Assembly (NCBI GenBank): GCA_004194705.1
Contig: SADC01001320.1
Span: forward strand, 806,001-870,000
Source: Ditylenchus dipsaci
Taxonomy: Eukaryota > Nematoda > Chromadorea > Rhabditida > Anguinidae
DNA: 64,000 nt
Direction: 5' to 3'
Shown here: one piece after another, positions 1 to 10,700 of the stretch
Layout: the number at the start of each line of letters is the position of its first letter
How positions within the stretch are numbered: the first letter of the stretch is position 1
The notes under the pieces: model-generated
What the model saw: the letters and a program-made list of their open reading frames with translations, nothing else
Database searches by the model: none
What the model was told of the DNA's origin: nothing
Position numbers and translations under genes: made by a program

Positions 1-303
1 TTAGCTCACTGAAGGAAAGATTCAGGCTTATTATGATACAAGAAGACAGAAGCATACTTCGATGCGCGCAATATCCTAAAGTTTATACCCGATAATGCAC
101 AAGCCATACACTACCGAAGACAAAATCCCTAAAGCCGAAGTACATGCAAAATATGTCAGCGGAGGGCCTTCAAAAGCAGATTTATTGAGCAGTCAACAAC
201 CATAACAAGGTAACGGAAACAAACAATTAAAGAAAAACAATTTTCATACTCACATCCTTTGTCAGAACCAGACGATCAGCGAACGAGATTGAGATAGACC
301 TCA
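1..303. other. unassigned sequence before first repeat
   Basis: I see no convincing exon, RNA gene or repeat here. A short open stretch on the + strand near the start could be the tail of an exon from outside the window, but nothing in it is recognisable. The bases at 304-312 are the left target-site duplication of the next element. Confidence 0.4.
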
Positions 304-312
304 TAGTAATTA

Positions 313-1662
313 CGTCCGTATCATTTCGCCCTGTGTTCATTTCGCCCGGGGTTTGTTTCGCCCCGCCGTTCATTTCGCCCGAGGTAAGTTTCGCCCCAGT
401 TTATTTATGAGAAAACGCTACACAGTTAATAGTTCCTTCCCCACCTTGATTAAACAAACGATTTTATTGATGAGATAACATAACATTAACAACAAAGTGG
501 AAGGAATAAAGGATGCTGAAATCGATTTTCAGTCGTCCATGACAAAGTTCCTAGCGACTCCTCGGAGGAATTCATCAGTACTTCTAAACTCGTAGCTCTA
601 GACAATTCTGAGGATTCGATCGTGGGCTCCTTTTACTTGGTTTGCTTGCTTTTGGTCGCTTGTCGGCTTCCCACTGTAGATACTTTTGATCTTGCAGTTT
701 TTGCACATCCTTGAGACAGTTGACGAAATTCCAAAATCCAGGATGGCACACATCTAGTTTAGTTTGAATTGATGATTTGCAGATTCAGCAAAGTTTTTGT
801 TCGGTGATTCCCATTGAGTGTTCTTCCGTAAACGTTCCATAGAGCGTGAGCGAAGATCGGCGACCGCATGACTCTACACCAGTTTTCGGATCCCTAAGAT
901 AAACAATTAGGGTACTGTGATTATTCAAAAAATACCAATATAGGTTTTCTTGAACCATCCAACTCTGGCTCGGGCTCAATCGGCGACAGATCTTCTTTCT
1001 CTTTTTTTCTCTTTTTTCTCTTGATTTTTTTCTGTGCTTGCGCGCTTCGGAATCTCGATTGCTGACCTGCCATGGCTGTAAAAATTGATTTTGGTGACGA
1101 CTTGACCAGTTGTGTTGTCCGTATGGAGAAGAGCCTCGCATTCTTGTTTAACCGCCTTGATGCACTTCCAGTAGGTTTTGTTGCTGGTCCCTCTTTTGTA
1201 CCAGAATTGATAGCCGTGGTGTGTCAGAAGATTGCCATTTTTTTAAATTTTATGCAGCCCTGAAATTGAGAAATAGGTTGAAAAAGATAATTAAAACGAA
1301 CCTCTGGAATGACTACCTCAAGTTGTTCTTCTTTATTGTCGCTGGAGTAGAAACCCACCAATTGCTTCCAAAGCGTTGTGCACATCCATGGTTCAGCTTT
1401 TTGCCTTAACGAAAAAATAGCGGTGAAATATATACAAACAAATAAAAAGCAACAACAGCACAACGTAAACTGACAAAACATGAAAATGCGAAAAAACAAT
1501 GTTGAGATCACCGAAGTTGATCGACAGAATTCTGTTCGGGGCTAAAAAGTTCGAAAACAAAATTCCAAATTGCGCCAGGGCGAAACGTACCGCGGGCGAA
1601 ATGAATGCGGGGCTAAAAGAACGCCGGGGCGAAATGACCACAGGACGAAACGACGGTGTCCC
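313..1662. mobile_element. MULE-like element with TTTCGCCC terminal arrays
   Basis: The left end (313-395) holds about five spaced copies of TTTCGCCC, and the right end (about 1565-1662) holds the same word inverted (GGGCGAAA). Both ends are flanked by the identical 9 bp TAGTAATTA (304-312 and 1663-1671), a clear target-site duplication. Nine-base duplications are typical of Mutator-like elements, and a FLYWCH zinc-finger exon inside (1061-1236, minus) fits, since FLYWCH domains often accompany nematode MULE transposases. No DDE catalytic core is visible, so this copy is probably non-autonomous or internally deleted. Superfamily assignment is inference from the TSD plus the zinc finger. Confidence 0.72.
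1061..1236 (-). pseudogene. FLYWCH zinc-finger exon, transposon-derived
   Basis: Reading the minus strand from about 1236 gives GYQFWYKRGTSNKTYWKCIK, then a Cys about eight residues on (QECEALL) and a His in FYSHGR. This spacing of aromatics, W-K-C, C and H is the FLYWCH zinc-finger pattern. The frame continues into a Lys/Glu-rich tail down to about 900, where an A-run shifts the frame. Upstream, a possible exon (about 1310-1410, minus) is separated by a 42 bp GT-AG intron, but the junction does not keep an open frame. It lies inside the 9-bp-TSD element and is best read as a remnant of a MULE-type transposase or accessory protein. A standalone FLYWCH transcription factor is less likely. Confidence 0.6.
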
Positions 1663-1934
1663 TAGTAATTAATCAGCGTCTAAGAAAATCAATTTTAAGT
1701 GCTATAAACAAACTTATGCTTTTGGGTCTTTTTTTTTAAAATCCGAGTATGGGGGGGAACTAAGAAGTGCCCGACGTCCATCTGTCTGCACAGCTAGCAG
1801 TGCAATGGGGCGTACCACCGAATCATCTGAAAAAACTGAAAATGAAGCCATACTGAAAAGCAAATAGCAGCAAGATGTACCTTCAACCAAATGTCAAGAG
1901 GAGCATCATCCAGAACAGAAAATAGGCAGAAACT

Positions 1935-2181
1935 GAATGCAGAAGCAGAAAGTTTCCAAAGCAGAGTCAGAAAGCAGAAGCATAAAGTTTGAAAGGCAGA
2001 AGCAGAAACAGAAAGTTTCAAAAAGCAGAAGCAAAATATTTGAAAAGCAGAAACAGAACGTTTTGAAAAGCAGAAGCAGAAAAGTTCTTGTGCTTCTGCT
2101 TTATGCTTCTGTACTGCTTCTGCTTTCTGCGTTCAGATTTCTGTTTCTGATTTCCGCTTCTGCTTTTTGGAAACACTGTTC
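1935..2181. repeat. inverted AGAAGCAGAAA array ending in AACACTG
   Basis: Purine words of the type AGAAGCAGAAA run from 1935 to about 2080, then the reverse complement (GCTTCTGCTT) runs to about 2165. The right edge is GGAAACACTG (2169-2178), that is CAGTGTTTCC on the minus strand, the same terminal word seen on other arrays in this window. I could not find a matching left end. The 270 bases before it (1672-1934) hold nothing I recognise. Confidence 0.55.
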
Positions 2182-2241
2182 GCTACTCATGGCTTTTAAA
2201 AACGCCCGAAAGTGTGTCATTTAGCTTTTTAGACGTGTCTG

Positions 2242-2338
2242 CATGGCGCAGTGGGTAATGCTCTTCGTCACACCAATTACATAGCAAAACAGGCTATTTT
2301 CTCGGGGTCACGAGTTCGATCCAACCTCTGGTACATCC
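2242..2338 (+). repeat. tRNA-derived (SINE-like) segment
   Basis: It has an A-box-like TGGCGCAGTGGGTAATGCTC and a B-box-like GGTCACGAGTTCGATCC about 60 bp later. The spacing and the absence of a foldable anticodon arm argue against a working tRNA gene. It looks like the RNA polymerase III promoter head of a SINE. Confidence 0.5.
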
Positions 2339-2712
2339 AATTTTTCACAAAAAAATTTGCAATTTTTTATTCACCCACTCGACTTAAAATCGAAAAAGTA
2401 GACATAGGTCATAGAGATCAGATTTTCAGCTTTTCTTATAAAATTTTGAGTACAGGCCGATGAAAGTCCAGAATTCACGTCAAATACAAGGCAAAAGTTG
2501 AAACGCAACTTCTTTTTGTATAAGGTTTGCGAGGTTTGTATTCAGAGGGTGAGTTATACACCAAAAGAAAGCTGAGAATCTCCCCTTGCAGAAAATACAG
2601 GTCGAATTTTCAAAATACAGATTTTATAAAACTAGAAGCCGTTTCAAGTCTAAAACACGTTTTCTAGTCAAATTAGAGGAGTTTTTTAAGTTCCGCGAAA
2701 TTCGCTTGAAAA

Positions 2713-2973
2713 TAGAGTAGTTCACGGTCGGTTATTGGGCCTTACCCGGTTTTCGGTTAACCGGGATTTTGGCTACCCGGTTTTCGGTTACGGTTTTTCA
2801 GTTTTTTTTCGGTCGGTTAACCGGCTTGTACCCGGTTTCGGTTTTTTTTGTCGTAAATTAACCGAAATTTTGCTGTACCCGGTTTTCGGTTTTCCCGGTT
2901 TTTGTACCCGGTTTTCGGTCGGTTTTTTGGCCAAATACCCGGTCGGTCGGTTAACCGACCGTGAACTACTCTA
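2713..2973 (+). mobile_element. hAT-like 261 bp element, copy 1 (CCGGTTTTCGGT array)
   Basis: The ends are TAGAGTAGTTCACGGTCGGT and its inverted copy, flanked by the identical 8 bp CTTGAAAA (2705-2712 and 2974-2981). An 8 bp duplication and a TAGAG-type terminus fit the hAT superfamily. The interior is almost entirely variations on ACCCGGTTTTCGGTTAACCG, with no coding capacity. A second copy in opposite orientation lies at 38974-39257 and has its own 8 bp duplication, which confirms the boundaries. Confidence 0.82.
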
Positions 2974-3154
2974 CTTGAAAAGCTAAATGACACACTTTCG
3001 GGCGTTTTGAAAAGCCGTGTTACTAGGGTCGAAATGCTTATTCGGCATAAAAATCTTTTTCTGCGGAAAAGTCGATTTTGGGGGTGAAAAATGCGTTTGA
3101 AAGTGAGTAAAATTGTTCAGAATATATAGCTGATAATACCCTAACGAAAGTGTG

Positions 3155-3745
3155 CTTTAGTAGTCTAGTGGTTAAGCGTTCTGTGCTTGAGTACCCTCTT
3201 GTATTCGAACCCGCATGGACGCTTTATTATTCTTTCTGTTCTATTTATTTTTCGTTGTGTTTTCATGCTTTTTAATGATTTCATATTTTTTATATCTACT
3301 TGAACGACATGGTGATAATAATTTTCGGCGCTACTGTAATATACCCCCCCTCCCGCCCAAAAAAAACCCTCCTGTAATATACCCCCCCCCCTTTTTTTAA
3401 AATTAGGTGTGCTTATATCGAGAGCAGCGGGTCTTTTCGGCAAACTTGTGGTTATCTCGAGAACTGATTGGTGGAATAAGAATCTGTACGATTTTTGATC
3501 AGACTGACGAATCAGGTTTGGCAAGAAACTTCGAAATCGGGTTAAAAAAGTGTCGGACCTAGGCGGGAACGAACTTGAGGGTGTGCTTATATCGAGAGTG
3601 GACTGTATATCGTTTAAGTAGATATGAAAATAATGAAATTATTGAAAAGCATAAAAACACAACAAAAAAATAATTCGAACAAAAATAAAAAAGCGTCCAT
3701 GCGGGCTCGAATTCGAGAGGGTACCCGAGCACAGAAAGTTTTTTG
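3155..3745. repeat. inverted pair of tRNA-derived repeats
   Basis: At 3158-3230 (+) an A-box-like TAGTCTAGTGGTTAAGCG and a B-box-like TATTCGAACCC are followed by a T-rich tail to about 3310. At about 3605-3742 the same unit is present on the minus strand, ending in the complement of CCCGCATGGACGC. The piece between includes TATATCGAGAG and AAGTGTCGGACC words (about 3410 and 3547-3609), which are the right end of the pogo-like MITE family seen at 26.5, 41.2 and 59.1 kb. Whether the pair inserted together or one unit was duplicated is not clear. Confidence 0.55.
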
Positions 3746-4538
3746 ACTTTTAGGTCCAAAATCATCGAGCAGTCGATTGCATACATTTCCAGCACTGCTT
3801 TGCTGTCATCAACTGCCTCAATTTTGCGATTTTCGGCAAATGACCACCAATATTAGAGGAAACCAGCCAAAATGATGCGTACTTAGCTTTGTATCGCCTG
3901 AGTCTCCACCAATTTTATGTATTCGTCCACAAATTCCATGGGGAACAAGATAAAATTTTTACACATAAAAATCACCTCAAGAAAATAAGGTAGCTACCGA
4001 AGGTTTGACCCGGGGAGAAATGAGTACTATTGAGGGGTAGGATTTCAGTATTGTTTAGGAACGGACATTTTTGCGATTTTAATTTACATGATTTTATACA
4101 ACCATATGCTGAAAATGACGACAAGAAGCAGGGCTACATTTTGAGTGTAAGGTTGCACATGAGTATGTAAATTAAAACTGTGAAAAACGTTAGTTCCAAG
4201 ACACTACCGAAAAGTTCTCGGATAGCCCTGGGCAGGACGTCATGGAATGGACATCGTAGAAGGCTTTTCAAATTCTAGCTCTAACTTATACAAATTTTAT
4301 CTGTATGGTAGCTCAGTGAAAGCTCAGAACCTTGGCTACATTTTGACACTAAACTTGTAAATAAAAGGATAAAAAAAATAAGGTCTGCAGCCAGTGGTAG
4401 TCGAACCTGTGACTAAGGCGATGCGTATATAAAGTTCCCTCCACCCCTTTAATAGGAGAGTCCGTTCAATTTAAGGCCAAATTTCGGAACATACCCTCGG
4501 CCCCTCGGTTTTAAAAATTTGCCTTGGTAACCCCCCAG
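3746..4538. other. non-coding; contains a SINE-like fragment
   Basis: No coding exon is seen. At about 4385-4445 lies CAGCCAGTGGTAGTCGAACC followed by GATGCGTATATAAAGTTCCC. The same pair of words recurs at about 38257-38310, and the second half again at about 12715-12740. The minus strand of the first word contains a B-box-like GGTTCGACTACC, so this is probably a degraded tRNA-derived repeat. Confidence 0.4.
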
Positions 4539-4812
4539 TCTTTTTTTTTTAATTTTTATGAAAAAAATTGAGATTTTGGACCCTACTATAGAATACCCCC
4601 CCCCCCCCCCCCAAAAAATTTTTTTTTTTCAAAATCGTGTTTTAAGCACTCCTAAGTAATTTTTATGCGCTGAAAACGATAAAAAAGTTGTTTTCAGACG
4701 TTTTCTGACCAAAAAGTCGATTTTTAGAGAAAAAAAAATTTTGGCCAAATTGGACATTTTCGGGGTTTTTACCCCATTTTCGTCACTGGAGCTGCGCAAA
4801 AGAGCCTATATA

Positions 4813-5975
4813 CCGTAAATACTCTAATAAACGGAGACTCTCTAATAAACGGAGACTCTCCGAGGAGGGTTGAAAAATAAAAGGAGACCCTCTAATAAAC
4901 GGAGACCCCGGTACAATAAAATCGTGCAATACAATTTGACCAAACAATTTTGAACGACGTATATTGACGATAAGCGAGAAAGAAAAGAATCGACAGACAT
5001 TTATTCGACAAACAATAACTGTTCATCATCAGCCAACATCTCAAAATTCGGTTCCTCCTCGTCTTCCTCGATACCCGCATCTTCAGAGTCGTTGCTTCCG
5101 TCACCAGCCATCTGTTGAGCTCTAAATTCTTTTAGAAGCTGCGATCTTTTTGTGCCGATGGATCCGTCCGGTTTGAAGCAGGTGATCTTGTCATCTCCCG
5201 AGCCGTCAATCGGAGTAGTCAATGCGCAGACTATGTTTCTGAAATGGAATAATCGAAAATAAGAGATTACGAGAAATTCAAAAATTCTTACACTTGCTGC
5301 TTGAGATCGTTTTCCTGTTTTGTCCACTCTTGAATTCGAGCCAAGTGACACAGAACTTCTTGGCTGCGGATTTGACCGATTTGTTCTTGCGCGCCCATTC
5401 GGCCGCCTAAAGCTTTGTCGCCGCTTTGTAGTGGTGTCGCTTCCGGCTGCTTTTCGGCGTTCCCTCATCCTAGTGCAACTGCAGCTCATATTCTTCGCCA
5501 GAAAGCATCTGAAAAAATCGATAACGAAAGTAGGTAAACAAATCTACAAAACCTACATTCGATCGCTCCTCGTCTTCCGCGTTGATGGCTGCCTGTCGAT
5601 CCCAGTTCTCGTTAGCTTCTTGCATCGCATCCATTCGAGCCGCTTGATCGGAGTTTTCGTTAGAGGCCATCTTAAATCAGCAAATGAGGACAAAGTAAAA
5701 AGCGAAAATAATAAACCCCAAGCAAACTGATGACAAAAAATTAATTTTTCTGCTTATTTTTAGACTGACCGTTTCAAAAGATATTCTGTCTGAAAATGTT
5801 TTGAACGAATTTGTTTTTGAATTATTTTTGAGACATAACAGAATTCAAGTCAAACTGTTTTGAAGGTTGAAAAATAAACGGAGACTCTCTAATAAACGGA
5901 GACTCTCTAATAAACGGAGACCCTCCGAGGAGGTTGAAAATAAACGGAGATCTCCGTTTATTAGAGTATTTACGG
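4813..5975 (-). mobile_element. pogo/Tigger-like transposon at a TA site
   Basis: Perfect terminal inverted repeats begin CCGTAAATACTCTAATAAAC and are flanked by TA on both sides (4811-4812, 5976-5977). Inside each end the word CTCTAATAAACGGAGAC is repeated (about four times on the left, about three on the right). The interior carries a broken multi-exon gene on the minus strand with a pogo/Brinker-type helix-turn-helix. TA target and DNA-binding domain together place it in the Tc1/mariner-pogo group. The catalytic DDE part is missing, so the copy is non-autonomous. Confidence 0.8.
5001..5670 (-). pseudogene. decayed pogo/Tigger-type transposase fragment
   Basis: The minus-strand ATG at 5670 starts an acidic exon (MASNENSDQAARMDAMQEAN). 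A short GT-AG intron follows (about 5555-5508), then an exon whose frame hits a stop. In the next frame come KRHHYKAATKL, a stop, then AAEWARKNKSVKSAAKKF, and one more shift gives ARIQEWTKQENDLKQQ. Joined by eye this is the Brinker/pogo-type DNA-binding helix-turn-helix: basic start, K-L near the first helix, A-x-x-A-A-x-x-F, then W-x-K-x-x-x-x-L. A second intron (about 5290-5240) leads to a last exon with PIDGSGDDKITCFK and an acidic C-terminus ending at 5001. I see no DDE catalytic core, so it is internally deleted, and it has at least two frame breaks. Confidence 0.65.
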
Positions 5976-6479
5976 TATGCATTTTATGGTCAAGAGTACT
6001 TCTCGGAATCATGTCTAAGGTAAGCGTGTGCGCGCATCTCTAACTCTCAAGCCCCTGCGCCCCCTTCGGGGCGCAGGGGGCTTGGGGCTTGGAGTTGAGA
6101 TGCGCACACCCACATACCTTAGACACAAATCACTCGAAAGTGACTCTGGATGCATGAAAATGTATGCATACCAGAGTTTCTTTATGCGGTAGCCCCAGTT
6201 AACAAAACTATGTTCAAATCCCATCTTTTTAGGTCTCTAGGTACCATTTCAGGTGATTTACCTTGGTCCCCCAAGGCAAAAAGTCAAATTTTAGTCAAAA
6301 AATTTTTTTCTTAAAAATCAACTTTTTAGGTCAGAAAATGCCCGAAAACACCTTTTCTATCGTTTTCAGCGCATAAAAATTACTTAGGAGTGGTTAAAAC
6401 ACGATTTTGAAAAAAAATTTGGGTGGGGGGGGGGGTTATTCTATAGTAGCGCCAGATTTTGTAAAAAAAAAATTGAAGA

Positions 6480-6720
6480 AAAAGGGTGTAATTCGAAAAA
6501 AATGCGAAAAAACATCGACTGTATGTTAATAGGAGAGCCGATTGTTAAAACGGGACCGGGCCTGGCCGTATGTTAATGAGAGGTGTATGTTAATGGAGTG
6601 TATTTTAATGGGGGAGGTAATTTTGCATTAATTTTGAACAAACCAACCAAACCTTAGCGACCCGTATGTTAATGGAAGAGCGTATGTTAATGAGAGAGTA
6701 TTTTAATGAGAGACTCGACT
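6480..6720 (+). repeat. array of TATGTTAATGAGAG words
   Basis: About seven spaced copies of TATGTTAAT(G/A)(G/A)AG occur, ending in GACTCGACTGTA, which is the end word of the pogo-like MITEs in this window. Only one orientation is seen, so this is probably one end of a truncated or rearranged element. A partial GC-hairpin repeat follows at 6722-6905. Confidence 0.5.
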
Positions 6721-6905
6721 GTACGACCACTTCGGGGGCGCAGCGGGCTTGGTATTAAAATGTGCACACCACATACCTCAGACACAAATCACTCGAAAGT
6801 GACTCTGGATGCATGAAAAAGCATGCATACCAGAGTTTTTTATGCGGTAGGCCCCGGTATTCAAAACTATGCTCAACATCTTTGATTTCTTGGCCTAAAA
6901 GGTCT

Positions 6906-7732
6906 CCCCCTTTTTTGGGCTTGTGGCTTCGAGCCAGAGGCTCAGCCATCCAAAATCAAACAACAACCCTCGGAATCCACCCGGCTGATTGGCCTGATCC
7001 GGTCAAAGTACTGATACTTTTTCCTGCACCACAAGTTCCTGGTGTATATTACAGTAGCGCCGCTTCTTTGATATTTCGCCTGACCGCCCCCCCCATACCA
7101 AATCATGATTTTGCACGAGTGTTTGAATACTATTTTTATGTAATAATTTTGCCATAAAACCTAGAAAAGCAATTTAAAGAGGGACAAAGGGCTGTATAGG
7201 AAGCTGAAGGGACAAACTAGGGGCCACTCTAGAGGGCCACTTTAGGTAGCTCCGAGTGGATACCCCAGCGTTTAGGATAACCAGCTTTTTCGGAAAATTT
7301 TCCTGAATCGTATACTTAAGAAACCGGGTCGCGCCAGATAACCAATCCGCGTTGTGCCTTAGTTTCAAAAAAAAAAAGAATACGTTCTCTATTTCTGCTA
7401 TAAGGATTCTGCTATAGTCCGCTTGCCATCCATGACCATTATGGTTGGGGATTACTGTATGTTTTGTGAAACTGTTTCCCATTTCAAAAGCTGTTATTTG
7501 TGCCTTGAAAACTGACAATCAAGACAAAAAAAACGCCAAAAAATTGCTCCATCTATTTTGAGTGGCTGATGATTGAATGGAGGTGAATGTATTTCTCAAT
7601 TCGCCTCTTTTTCCCTCAACATTATTCAACATTCTATCAACCAACGAATATGAATCAAGCCTAATTTAAAAGAGAGCAAAAAGCCACTGCACTTTCATTC
7701 GTTTCCATCAAAGCAAGGTGCAGCAGCTGGAA
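6906..7732. other. upstream region of the lipase gene
   Basis: No exon is recognised. At 7180-7240 the words GGGACAAAGGGCTGTATAGG and GGGGCCACT resemble the arms of the foldback elements at 55930-56520 and 60040-60800. The last 120 bases before the lipase ATG are the likely 5' UTR and promoter; I cannot point to a specific motif. Confidence 0.35.
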
Positions 7733-10700
7733 ATGTTGAGCATCTCTACTAGAATCTTGTGGTCCTGGACTATATCCCTGCTTGTGGTTGCTACAGTCAG
7801 AGCTGATCTGACCCCTCACTTCAGAAAATTTCTGGATGAGCGATATGGTGGGGAAATGAGTTCCAAGATGGAGCGCTCTGGAACCTATAATCTGTATGGA
7901 GGTAAAGGCAGGGTTTTATTTGAGCTTCTGTAATTTTTATGGGGTTTTTTAGGAAGTTTCGGAGGCAAGAAGAGCGACAATGACACCCTCACTCACCAGG
8001 TATATATTTTAGTGGCAAAGTTTTCATTTTCCATTTTTTTTAATTTGTTCACGGAACGTCACGTTTAATTTTTTTGAATGAATGTTGAAAACCAGATACC
8101 GTAAAGGCTGTAGTTATGGCTCATGCTGTAGTCATAGCCCACTCTTTCAGTAATTCTAGCGGTCGTAATTGACATTATTTACTACTTTGTTGAAATTTAT
8201 AGGAGGCGTAGCCAGAAACTCCCCCCCTCTGGAATCATTTTACCTACCTCGTTTTAGAGTTTCATAGTGTTTTTATTTAGCAATGTTTATCAAAAATCTG
8301 ACGGGGGAGGGGGGATGAAGCCTCTCGGCACACCCCCTCCCCCTCTCCCCGCCTACGCCCCTTGATGTAAAAGGCCAAAGTTAGAGCCTCTACAGCATGT
8401 GGTTGTCTTGCTGTTTTGGCTCTTGTTTACATTTTATGCTTAAATAAGTGTGAAGGGATTTATTAGGTCGTTTGAAGCGCCAAAAAGTTACTAAAGGCCA
8501 AGATTTGCAATATTCATCGGATAGCAGCAGTAGTGTTGAAAAGCCAAAAGCCAACGCAAAGCCAAAGCCAAATGCCGGCAAAGCCAAAGCCAAAGCAAAC
8601 CAAAGCCAAACGAAAAGCCAAAATTTGGCCGGCCAAAATTTGGCTTTTGTGTTTTTGGCCTTGGCTTTGCTTTTATTTGGCCGAGCCAAATTTTGGCCGC
8701 CAAATTTGGCTTTAGTTTTTGGCTTTGGTTTTGGCTTGGCTTTGGCCGGCACTTTTGGGCTTTGGCTTGCGTTTGGCTTTGGGCGGCCATTTGGTCTTAC
8801 CGTCGCTTTCGCCTGGCCTGGTTTTCCTTGTCTTTTTGTCGAGTGGCTTACTTTAACACCTTTTGCATTACATCTTCTATGGTGTCTCTGCTTGTATTTT
8901 TTGTATGTGTTTTTATTTCTAGTTATTTTCGCTCTCGATCTTCTTTAAGCACGTCATTTTTTATTTTGTGTTACAGGCCTCAGACTTGCGAATGTATCGA
9001 ATGTGTTCGCCAGTGGCGCTAGCTGCTCCGCCGCCTCCTTCGTCGCCAGCTAGCCTCATCATGACGCACAATTGGGCCGACTTCAGAACTTGTGATCCGT
9101 TCCCTCCTGCAAAAGCTATTCATGCTTTTTGGCCGCTCGCTGACTACGTTCCCTGGTGAGAATCTGGATCAGTACGTTGCTCTGTGGTACCAGTCTGGTG
9201 AGCCGGTGGTTGGTCGAATTTGGATGACAAAGGAAAGCGCTGCGTGCTTCTCTTGAAGTGGTCATGAGTTATCGAAACAACATTGGTTCCATCCAGGTTA
9301 TCTACTTTATTCTTGCTCTTTTTTATTATATCTCACTAGGTGTTCTTATTCAATGGCAAGGAAATGCTTGCAAGGTGGACGTCCGCGACGAACGCGCTCT
9401 GCTCGGCCATGTGGAACTGGAAAAGCTCTCGTTGGTCCAGTTGTCCATACTACGAGGTTCTGTGTCACAAGGCTAGCCCTGGTTGCAACTTGCAAGTTCG
9501 ACTGCAGATCATCAGAAAACATCTATTACATCAAGAAATGTTCCTGTTTATTGTTTGCTTCAGTAGAAATAAATCACGTGAAATATTTGCGTCTCGTGAC
9601 CAGTGTTTTTAGTTGTGATAGGTAGCAGTACCCAAAGTGATATAGCAGGTTAACAATGTTGAAAGGTGGACGAGGTCGTTTGAGGCAGATGGATCAAAAC
9701 CATGGAGGAGGTGCACTAGCCGTGCTTTGGAGGCGGAGCACTGCCGCTAATTTGAATCGTCTCAGTACCACCACCTTGGTATCGCCATTCATGGAGTACC
9801 CGCTCTTACTTAATTAGGAGAAAATAGAGACTCACAGATTTCTAATTTCACAGTCGAACCGAAGTTTCCCTGAAGGCATTGTATTTGAGGAAAAACATCT
9901 TAGCAATAAGCCAGCAACATTTTTTATTTTATACGCAAACGCCAAACAACGAGACAATGCGAGCTAAGAATTATACCTGTTTTAATTGATAAGGAGGAAT
10001 TTCTCTTGCCACTGCTTCTCTATAGCACTGACCCTGAGTGCATTCACGAGACACGTTTCCAGGCTTGCAGCAGTTGTAGCATGGACGAGCACCTGAAACA
10101 AATTTTGATGAATTCAAAGTACAACATATGAAAAAACGAACCGCCGCCATCTTGTCAGCGTCCTCCGCACGTAAGAGTAACCGGTGCTGGCGGCATTCGC
10201 GAGTGAATGACCAGTCTCATGACACTCGTTACACTCCGACATTCTTCTTTTTCAAAGTTTCATGCGCAGACGAAAACTTTAACAACTGGAAAATAGACGA
10301 AGAAAAAAATGTGCCACATTCACTACAAAGAGAATAAATGACAAAGGCCAAAATTGATGGCTAAAGTTAGAAAAGGAAGGAACAAGCTAAAGACTGGCAA
10401 AGCCAAAGTCCGGCCAAAGCAAAAGTACCGGCCAAAGCCAAAAGTGCGGGCCAAAATTTGGCTTCGACCAATTCGAAGCCAAAGCCAAGCCAAAAACAGA
10501 AAGCCATTTTGGCCGGGCCAATTTGGCTTCGCCATTCAAAGCCAAAGCCAAGGCAAAAACACAAAGCCACATTTTGCCCTGCCAAAATTTGGCTTCTATT
10601 TTTGCTTGGTTTTGGCTTGGCTTTGGCTTTGGCCTTGGCTTTTCCAACACTGGATAGCAGCAACAAACATCAGAAAAGTATTACAGTCGATTCTCGATAT

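Larger units (their letters stand above)
2191..3016. repeat. inverted-repeat element with ~39 bp arms
   Basis: The sequence at 2191-2229 and the reverse complement at 2978-3016 share the word ACGCCCGAAAGTGTGTCATT and its flanks. The interior carries a tRNA-like segment near the left arm and, just before the right arm, a separately inserted hAT-like element (2713-2973). This is a foldback or MITE-type element later used as an insertion target. Confidence 0.65.
4540..6460. mobile_element. GC-hairpin foldback family, copy split by a pogo-like insertion
   Basis: The left arm (about 4560-4810: poly-C run, then ATCGTGTTTTAAGCACTCCT) matches the inverted right arm (about 6320-6450). The core at 6008-6125 is the family's signature: TGTCTAAGGTAAG, GCGCGCATCTC, a GC hairpin around GCGCCCCCTTCGGGGCGC, then GAGATGCGCACACCCACATA and CCTTAGACA. 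The element is interrupted at 4811-5977 by a pogo-like transposon. The uninterrupted sequence is visible in the copy at about 56130, which reads CTCTATATGCATTTTATGG straight through. Other copies or parts are at 6722-6905, 13013-13245, 21300-21540, 41845-42050, 56155-56375, 58365-58555 and 60265-60450. Confidence 0.75.

Noticed and set aside
785..1141. 118-codon minus-strand ORF as a gene in its own right
   Set aside because: It overlaps the FLYWCH exon in another frame; the FLYWCH frame is the one with recognisable residues.
7174..7518. 114-codon minus-strand ORF upstream of the lipase
   Set aside because: No domain, biased composition or splice context, and part of it is repeat-related.
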